Shown here: positions 57,157 to 64,000 of the stretch, piece by piece | Layout: the number at the start of each line of letters is the position of its first letter | How positions within the stretch are numbered: position 1 is the stretch's first letter | Assembly: GCA_963995525.1 (NCBI GenBank) | Contig: OZ023205.1 | Location: 55,730,429 to 55,794,428 of the forward strand | DNA from: Escarpia spicata | Lineage: Eukaryota; Annelida; Polychaeta; Sabellida; Siboglinidae | Direction: 5' to 3' | Length of the DNA stretch: 64,000 nucleotides | Notes under the pieces: generated by a model | The model's input: the letters and a program-made list of their open reading frames with translations, nothing else | The model's database searches: none | What the model was told of the DNA's origin: nothing | Made by a program: the position numbers and the translations under genes

Positions 57157-57503
57157 TTTCCTCCCCAATTAGTTTAGTAATCCCTACTGGAGATATGATA
57201 CCCTTATATTTCACATTTTGAAGCAAACATAGCAAAGTTCTAACAGCAAGGAAAAATAACTTTGTCCGTTCTAGAAAAATAACAGTAGTCATGATCTAGT
57301 ACAATTACTGTCCTAGTTCTGCGTTAGTCAGCGTCATTACTGTGAATGTTAGTAACAAGTAATGTTCCACTTGGTATCTGTTCACTCTCATTGAGTCCGA
57401 GTACAATTGAAAGGTAATGGATATTAAATTAAAGCAAGTCTTCGAATTATCTCAATTAACAAGAAGTCTCAAAACATCAACAGTTACGTGTACTCTGAGT
57501 CAC

Positions 57504-60066
57504 AACTTATAAATCCAGCTTCTGCGGTTCCTTGCGCATTCGCGAAGGATAACGTTTTTCTCTCACGGGCGAAAACATTGAAGTGGATGGTTTCACACGT
57601 GTTTCGCTGGGTTGTGGTGTTGAGTCACATTTCTTCTCTTCTTCAGCTATAACGGATGGCGAAGTATCGCCACTGGGAAACATAACCACGGCTTCCGGCA
57701 CTGGAATCGGAGACTTGATTGTAGACTCGGCATCACGAATTTGTTCAATGTGTCGTCGCTAGACGACACCTGGTGTTATCTCGACCTGGTATGACACCGG
57801 ACCAGTACGCAACACGATTGTACCGGAAACCCATTTGTCGTTCCCACGATAGTCGCGAACTGCTACGGATTGTCCTACTGCGAGTTCACGATGTTAAACC
57901 GTTGAACGAATTGCTTGTGACATCTGTTTAGCAGCAATGTCGCGGCGTAAGTCTGGTTTCAGCGCGTCCAGTCGAGTGCGAAGGTTTCTTCCGTAGAACA
58001 ACTTAACTGGCGTTTCATTTGTCGTTGCGTGGGGAGTATTCCTGTACGCCATCAGGAAATGTGCAAGTTTTCGTTCGACCGAACCGACTTCCCACTTCAT
58101 CGCACGAAGAAATTGTTTGAAAGTTTGTACAAATCTTTCAGCCGATCCGTTGGTTGCGGGATGATACGGTGCTGACTTCAGATGTTTGATTGCATTGGCT
58201 TTGGTCAATTTGTCAAACTCATCTGAAGTAAACTGAGGCCCATTGTCACTAACCAAAATTTCGGGCAGACCGTTACGAGCGAATACACTTCGTAGAATTT
58301 CGATGGTCTTTGTAGCGGTTGTTGTCTGCGTGCTGATCACCTCGGGCCATTTCGAGTGTGCATCCATGATGACGAGAAACATAGTTCCTTGAAAGGGGCC
58401 GGCGTAATCAACATGCACACGTTGCCATGGTTTCGTCGGCCATTCCCAAGGGTGTAATGGCGCTTGTGCGGGCATCTTCTGTACATGTTGACAGCCTGAG
58501 CACCCTTTTGCCATCTGTTCAAGATCATGGTCAATTCCTGGCCACCAAACATGACTTCTGGCGAAGGATTTCATTTTGATTACTCCCAAATGTCCTTCGT
58601 GTAGCAAGTGTAGAACCTGCGGGCGAAGTTTCAATGGTATTATCACTCTAATTCCCCACATCAGACATCCTTCTGACAGGGAAAGTTCATTCCGTCGCGT
58701 GTAGTAAGGAGCGATTTCCTTGTCACCTGTGTAGGCCCAACCGTCCTTGGTTAGAGTATATACTTTCGCCAGAATTTGGTCGTTTTGGGTTTCAAGTCTC
58801 ACTTGAGCACTAGACACTGGAACTGCGTCCACCTGAGATATGTGGAAGGCTTCCACAGGATCAATGACCTCTTCATCCTGGTCGTAGGTTTCCTTTATAG
58901 GAAGACGTGATAACGCATCCGCGTTCGCATGTCTGGAAGTATTCCGAAACTTTATTTCATAGTCCATTCCAGACAAGAACAATGCGTAGCGCTGAAGTCT
59001 TGCAGATGTCATCGTCGGTACTCCCTTGCTTGGACTGAGAATTGATAGCAAAGGGTGATGATCCGTCACTAATGTGAAGCGGCGACCATATAGATATGAG
59101 TGGAATTTCTTCACTCCCCAAATCAACGCAAGTGCTTCCTTGTCAATTTGGGCATAGCTACGTTCTGCCGATGTCAGTGAATGTGATACGAATCCGACTG
59201 GTCTGTCAGTTCCATCTGCCATTGTGTGAGACAAGACTGCGCCAATTCCGTAAGCTGCTGCGTCACATTCCAACTTTATTGGCAACTGCGGGTCGTAGTG
59301 TGTCAACACTTGATCGGAGCTTATCATGTGCTTTGTTTCCGAAAACGCCTTCTCGCACTGTACAGTCCATCGCCATTTCCTGCCTTTCTCCAACATCTGG
59401 TTTAGTGGCCATACTACTGTGGACAGATTTGGCAGAAACCGGTGATAGTAGTTAAGCAGGCCTAGGTATGCCCTCAGCTGAGATACATTCTCCGGTCTGG
59501 GCGCATTGACTACAGCATCGATCTTCTCAGGCATTTTGTGGAGTCCCTCTTTGTCGATTCTGTGTCCGCAGTATCTGATTTCGTCCTTGAAGAATTCACA
59601 TTTCGTTATTTCAGCCCTGGGATTGTAATCGCGTAGACGTTCGAGGACTCGGCGCACATTCGCTAGGTGCTCCTGGTCAGTCTTCCCAGTAATGATGATG
59701 TCATCCAGAATAACTTCCAGTTCCTGGAATGTCCTGTAGTATCTGGTCAATTGTTCTTTGCCAGATTGCAGGTGCAGATGCGACGCCAAATAACAGTCGG
59801 CTGTACCGAAACAGTCCTTTGTGCGTGTTGATAGTCAGGTACTTCTTTGACTCCTCCTCCATTTCGAGTTGCAAGTAAGCTTGACGGAGATCAATCTTTG
59901 TGAATTTCTCACCTGCACTGAGATTTGCGAAGACATCTTCAATCCGGGGTAACGGAAAGTGATCCACTTTCAGTTCCGGATTTATGGTGACCTTGAAATC
60001 ACCGCATATTCTTACCGATCCGTTTGACTTAGGTACAGGCACGATTGGAGTTGCTCATTCACTCCA
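57504..60066 (-). pseudogene. Gypsy 3 pol: RT, RNase H, integrase
   Basis: From about 60066: ATPIVPVPKSNGSVRICGDFK, FTKIDLRQAYLQLEMEEES, LFRYSRLLFGVASAPAIWQ in one frame; then a shift near 59735, so that the catalytic LDDIIITGK lies in the next frame (57894-59789). That frame continues with FKDEIRYCGH, VSQLRAYLGLLNYYHRF, RNase H (LECDAAAYGIGAVLSH, YAQIDKEALALIWGVKKFH, TDHHPLLSIL), integrase zinc-binding motif (HEGHLGVIKM, CSGCQHVQ) and core (DYAGPFQG, VSDNGPQF, TNGSAERF). A stop at 57894 and another near 57760 interrupt the tail, which ends SRMRKEPQKLDL at about 57507. All catalytic acidic residues are present. Confidence 0.9.
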
Positions 60067-61228
60067 ATCAACTTTTGTGATGATTCCTTCTTTCTCTAGT
60101 TTCTCAAGTTCTGCTTCAACTTTCGGGCGTAGTGAATAGGGTACTTGTCTGGCCTTGTGAAATTTTGGAGTTGCCCCCTCCTTGAGATGGAGTTTCGCCT
60201 TGGGTCCTTGGATGGCTCCAAGTCCGGCTTGAAAAACTTCCTTAAACTCCAACTTAAGTGCATCCAGTTGTTCCTGCATACTCCCTGTATGTTTCGTTGC
60301 AGTGCTGTGTTTGATGGACTTCCAGTCTAGCTTAATCTTGTTAAGCCACTGGCCCCCAAACAATGCTGGTCCTCCCTTTCTGACCACATATAATGGCAAG
60401 TTTTGTTGCTGTCCATTGTACTCTACATCGACATGTACCATGCCGAGTGGAGCAATTTCTTCGCCAGAATAGGTCTTTAAGACCACCAAAGTGTGTTGTG
60501 TCTTTACTTCGGGAAAGTACTCATCAAACTGTTGCTTGTTTATCACCGACACTGCCGAGCCTGTATCGAGTTCCATTTGTAATGGTTTACAATTTACCTC
60601 AGTTCCGGATTTATGGTGACCTTGAAATCACCGCATATTCTTACCGATCCGTTTGACTTAGGTACAGGCACGATTGGAGTCGCTCATTCACTCCAATCAA
60701 CTTTTGTGATGATTCCTTCTTTCTCTAGTTTCTCAAGTTCTGCTTCAACTTTCGGGCGTAGTGAATAGGGTACTTGTCTGGCCTTGTGAAATTTTGGAGT
60801 TGCCCCTTCCTTGAGATGGAGTTTCGCCTTGGGTCCTTGGATGGCTCCAAGTCCGGCTTGAAAAACTTCCTTAAACTCCAACTTAAGTGCATCCAGTTGT
60901 TCCTGCATACTCCCTGTATGCTTCGTTGCAGTGCTGTGTTTGATGGACTTCCAGTCTAGCTTAATCTTGTTAAGCCACTGGCCCCCAAACAATGCTGGTC
61001 CTCCCTTTCTGACCACATATAATGGCAAGTTTTGTTGCTGTCCATTGTACTCTACATCGACATGTACCATGCCGAGTGGAGCAATTTCTTCGCCAGAATA
61101 GGTCTTTAAGACCACCGAAGTGTGTTGTGTCTTTACTTCGGGAAAGTACTCATCAAACTGTTGCTTGTTTATCACCGACACTGCCGAGCCTGTATCGAGT
61201 TCCATTTGTAATGGTTTACCATTTACCT
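59971..61228 (-). repeat. 629-bp tandem duplication in the Gypsy 3 protease/RT start
   Basis: 59971-60599 and 60600-61228 are the same sequence with five differences by direct comparison (about 99.2 percent identity). The unit covers the protease and the pre-RT segment. 629 is not a multiple of three, so the copies cannot be read through. Both carry the TGA after DWSE, so that nonsense mutation is older than the duplication. The divergence is lower than between the LTRs, so the duplication is probably younger than the insertion. Confidence 0.97.
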
Positions 61229-61331
61229 TAGGATGTACCCAAATAATTCTGGTATCAGGCGATCGGTCCATAGTATGTATTTCCAGAGCAGCTACATTCT
61301 CAGCATCACTTTCATATACATCTTCAATCAC
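60684..61331 (-). pseudogene. Gypsy 3 aspartic protease and pre-RT segment (upstream copy)
   Basis: The frame follows the gag zinc knuckles and reads through MELDTGSAVSVINKQQFDEYF (active-site DTG, about 61205), LKTYSGEEIAPLG and ALFGGQWLNKIKLDW to the pre-RT block QVPYSLRPKVEAELEKLEKEGIITKVDWSE and stop. In the downstream duplicate (60055-60576) the same protein segment starts at the DTG motif. The stop TGA replaces a Trp codon expected in this position. Confidence 0.88.
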
Positions 61332-62116
61332 GTGTACATGTTGGGAACCTGTGTGTTTACCACCCGTACTACCACGCGATGCATCTTTACCCTGGCAACG
61401 TTGGTTTCCATGTGTATTGGCACGGCACGCTGGCTTGATATGTCCTTTCTTTTTGCATTGATGACACTGTGCCTCTTTGAATTTGCAGTCTTCCGGGGTG
61501 TGGCCCGACCGTGCACATCGATGACATGGTTTGCTATAGTGTCCTCTTTTTGGCTTGACATGGACTTTGTGTACAGCCGCACCATTTCTTTAATGCCCCA
61601 GTTAAGCAGCATCCCTTGTAGCTGTTTCCATGGCCACTGAAATCTCCACCGCACGACTAAACGTCAGTGTTATTTTGACAACAATCTCTTTTGTATATGT
61701 TCGTTTATCAGGCCACACACAAATCGGTCTCGCAGGGAATCTCCCAGATTTTCTCCAAATTCACAATGTTCTGACAGTTTTATAATTTGTGCAACATATT
61801 GCGCAACACTTTCTTCCTCTTGTTGGTCCCTCTTGTGGAAACGAAACCTTTCTGCAATCACCAGAGGCTTAGGTGACAGATGTTGCCTAAGTGTCGCCGT
61901 TAACTGAGCGAATGTTTTCGTGCCAGGTTTATCCGGCGCACACAAATCTCTCAGCAGACTGTACGTCTTACTCCCTATCAGACTCAGCAAAGCCGGCACT
62001 TGTTTCACATCTGGAACGTCATTCGCCAGAAAATATTGTTCTAACCGTTCATATTAAGCTGGCCACGACTCTACCGAGCTGTCAAAAGTTTCAATTTTGC
62101 CGATGGGGGCGGTCAT
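61332..62116 (-). pseudogene. gag: Gypsy 3 gag
   Basis: An ATG at 62116 begins MTAPIGKIETFDSSVESWPA, followed by a stop (about 62055). Reading continues YFLANDVPDVKQVPALLSLIG, TFAQLTATLRQHLSPKPL, ERFRFHKRDQQEEESVAQY, LRDRFVCGLINEHIQKRLL, a capsid-like region. After a shift near 61670 come two canonical CCHC zinc knuckles, CHRCARSGHTPEDC (about 61530) and CHQCKKKGHIKPAC (about 61465), then the run into protease. At least one nonsense codon and one shift near 61600 make it dead. Confidence 0.85.
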
Positions 62117-62256
62117 TGCAGCGAATACGGTAACACGTTTTTACCGGAGTTCCGAGCGCTTCAAAGTTCGACACAAGTCAACGCACACTTGTACCAGCGT
62201 GAGAGTTCATCACTTTTCTTCTACCGATCTGTGCAAGTGGATTGACCAGTTCTTTG

Positions 62257-62274
62257 AGTCATCCTCGTCGCCAG
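62257..62274 (-). promoter_or_regulatory. Primer-binding site of Gypsy 3
   Basis: On the minus strand CTGGCGACGAGGATGACT follows the end of the 5' LTR. It shares TGGCGACGAG with the corresponding site of Gypsy 2. Confidence 0.75.
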
Positions 62275-62435
62275 TGTAGCGTATTTAATCTAAATACACT
62301 ATATATTTATAAAACACGACATAACCATAAGATGGCGGAACAGGAACTACTTTTTATAGTATCCAATTATGGATCATTACGCCGATACAAAACAATAGTA
62401 ATTACGCATCAACATGTAGTTCTAAATACACAACA
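62275..62435 (-). repeat. 5' LTR of Gypsy 3 (161 bp)
   Basis: On the minus strand starts TGTTGTGTATTTAG and ends AATACGCTACA. Flanked outside by the AACAT duplication. Confidence 0.95.
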
Positions 62436-62440
62436 AACAT

Positions 62441-62939
62441 GGTCTTTGCAACGGCTGGCAGATGAATTCCTCTGTTGGTCAACAGTTCTGAAATGTACCA
62501 GTGCACGGGACAACCTATAGCGGAAACTAATAAGATGTTTGTTTTTGTTTTTCACAAAACTCGCCCTTTCCTCGCTCTGACGCACTTACGATCAGTAAAG
62601 GTATGCACGCCTCAAGGCCAGTTACTGCTTACAAAGCACCGTTTACAAAGCACCGCTTACAAAGCACCACTTACAGAGCACCGTTTACAAAGCAGTGTTT
62701 CGCTAGACAACGTGTTCTACAAACTACTTCCTGTTGTGCCACATAAATAATGTACGGCGAATGAGAATTTTTTTTTCGCAAATTGTTTATTCGTTGAACA
62801 TCAAATGATGTGTGGTTAATATCTGCGACAGAGATTATGGGTTATGTTGAAATGACAGATATTCAATAAGAGTAAGGGGGATTTGACACATATATGATGA
62901 TCCCATTAGTATTTTGAATTTTACATTACAACCATTATT
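62441..62939. other. Spacer with a 14-bp minisatellite
   Basis: Five copies of GTTTACAAAGCACC-like 14-mers at 62626-62695. No gene seen otherwise. Confidence 0.75.
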
Positions 62940-63401
62940 TATTTACTTACTTACTTAGTCCACGACATGGGCGTCCGGAGGCATAAGCGACATTGCAGCT
63001 GTGATGTTTCGCCATTCTTGTCTGCCAGTGGCCATGGAGAGAGTTGTCCACTTCCTTAACACTGTGGGCCAACATTTTCTCTGCCGTCCGCGGCGACGTC
63101 TGTCCTCCACGGTGCCCTGAAGAATTATTTTTGGGAGGCTGACGTATCTTGTTACATACTCAAACCATTCCAGTTTTGTTCTGTTGACAGTTGCCTGTAG
63201 AGGTTCTTGTGGGCCCACCAGGGATTTGATCTTGCTCAGCATATATTCATTGGTCTTACGCTCCATGTAGGACATGTGGAGCAGCTTCCCCAAGCACTTG
63301 GACCAAGACGTTTTTCGGTGTCTCTGTTGTAAGAGATTATGGCAGGAAATAATGTATTTGTGACTTAACATCCGACGAGTGATAATTTTCTGAGTGATCA
63401 C
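62940..63401 (-). mobile_element. 5'-truncated LINE, C-terminal RT fragment
   Basis: On the minus strand the frame from 63401 to the stop at 62955 reads LLHMSYMERKTNEYMLSKIK, LEWFEYVTRYVSLPKIILQG and RRRRGRQRKCW, the standard end of LINE RT proteins of the jockey/L1-like type widely seen in invertebrates. The catalytic domain is absent. After the stop the 3' tail is a run of TAAG then TAAA repeats (62937-62957). The frame is intact over this short piece. Confidence 0.8.
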
Positions 63402-64000
63402 AATATTGCAATATTGGCTTCGGAACTTGGGGAATATTGGAGGGACTGAGTGGGAGCCTCACCACTTCGCTGATGTCAGATTCAGATAGGACAAAGGAAG
63501 ACGGGGTAGAGGGTACTGTGGGAGACTTTTCCGATATCGAGGTAGGAGTGGGGGAAGTGATTGAGTTTGTTTGCGGTGTGGAGGGGGTAGTGTTGGACGT
63601 TGTTTGCAGTGTCGAAGAGGATAGTCTTGGACATTGTTATATATCTGCCAATTTTTGTTGTTGAAATCTGATATATTCATCAGCGGTTCAGCACGCTTCC
63701 CGTGTCAAGCTGTCTCGTCGCGCTTTCTCGGATCTTAACATCGGAAGAGGGGGGCTGCTGTTGGAGATTTTTGGTTCAGGACGACTCGACATGTCTCACG
63801 TGGTGTCGCGCTCGAATACGGAGGAGGTGGGGTGGGGCAGGGAGGGTGATATTGAAGATTTCAGCGAAATTCTGGGAGACTTGCCTGTTTTCAGGGATAT
63901 CGGGAGATACACCCCAAATCCGGGAGATTGCCAGTTTTTCCGGGAGAATTGGCAAGTATACATTGTTTTCGGCGACAAAGCGGATAGTGCTGGAGATTGT
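63402..64000. other. Repeat B copy 2 and unrecognised acidic open frame
   Basis: The plus strand is open at 63437-63664 (SDSDRTKEDGVEGTVGDFSD...EVIEFVCGVEGVVLDVV), acidic and Val/Glu-rich, not recognised. Repeat B copy 2 lies at 63674-63776 in reverse. Words GGGAGA and CGGGAGAT recur in 63860-63950. Confidence 0.5.
63674..63776. repeat. Dispersed repeat B, copy 2 (reverse of copy 1)
   Basis: Contains, in reverse, CTCCAACAGC, TTAAGATCCGAGAAAGCGCG and GAAGCGTGCTGAACCGCTGA, aligned with 54499-54577 apart from an extra 12 bases. Confidence 0.7.

Larger units (their letters stand above)
55770..62435 (-). mobile_element. Full-length Ty3/Gypsy retrotransposon (Gypsy 3)
   Basis: Read on the minus strand: 5' LTR 62435-62275, primer-binding site, gag, protease, RT, RNase H, integrase, 3' LTR ending at 55770. 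AACAT stands directly outside both ends (55765-55769 and 62436-62440), a perfect 5-bp target duplication. The 3' LTR is split: its first 19 bases are at 57156-57138 and the rest at 55911-55770, with 1.2 kb of foreign sequence between. A 629-bp tandem duplication lies in the protease/RT start. The LTR halves differ from the 5' LTR at four places in 161 (about 97.5 percent identity). Confidence 0.95.

Overview
The window is eukaryotic and almost entirely repetitive, most likely a marine invertebrate animal (lophotrochozoan- or lower-deuterostome-like). This rests on the mix of elements: RTE-type and CR1-type LINEs (the CR1 one with an N-terminal 2A-like motif), three Ty3/Gypsy elements with very short LTRs, a MULE-like DNA transposon relic, Harbinger-like and other terminal-inverted-repeat elements, P2X7-like domain fragments, and many mini- and microsatellites. 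There is no operon structure. I see no complete ordinary host gene; the best host candidate is a single first exon at 201-459 (minus).

Layout: 0-0.5 kb, putative first exon of a type II membrane protein (minus). 1.25-3.1 kb, decayed RTE-type LINE (minus). 4.8-5.0 kb, P2X7-like fragment. 5.7-9.3 kb, CR1-type LINE with 2A-like motif, PHD-like finger, endonuclease and reverse transcriptase (plus). 9.55-9.85 kb, dispersed repeat with a decameric core whose inverted partner is at 29.83-30.07 kb. 11.5-26.77 kb, a 15.26-kb tandem array of exactly 159 units of 96 bp. 27.2-27.5 kb, tail of an unidentified retroelement. 28.2-29.6 kb, MULE-like transposase relic. 31.2-32.0 kb, CACTA-start hairpin, a P2X7-like exon and a convergent open frame. 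33.9-35.27 kb, 5'-truncated Gypsy with 3' LTR. 35.86-44.50 kb, a probable Harbinger-like element holding a full-length Gypsy (38.89-43.61 kb), which itself holds a 283-bp LINE tail. 44.69-45.16 kb, 473-bp inverted-repeat element. 46.2-46.9 kb, GC-rich 15-bp minisatellite. 48.57-51.34 kb, nearly intact RTE-type LINE (minus). 51.36-52.74 kb, 72-bp satellite open on both strands. 53.2-54.3 kb, degenerate ~205-bp repeats. 55.77-62.44 kb, a third Gypsy (minus) with a perfect 5-bp target duplication; its 3' LTR is split by a 1.2-kb unidentified insertion and its protease/RT region carries a 629-bp tandem duplication. 62.9-63.4 kb, truncated LINE.

The most unusual feature is the 96-bp array. Each unit reads as a 72-nt intron (GTAAGT donor, CTGAT branch-like motif about 31 nt from the acceptor, pyrimidine-rich stretch, invariant AG) followed by a 24-nt phase-0 exon encoding TCSIEHHK. 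The array begins exactly at a donor after ATG-GTA-CAG-AAG and ends inside a last copy of the exon that runs in frame to a stop. It can be read as a gene of about 159 identical microexons. This is inference from sequence alone; RNA data would decide it. A plain non-coding satellite is the null explanation.
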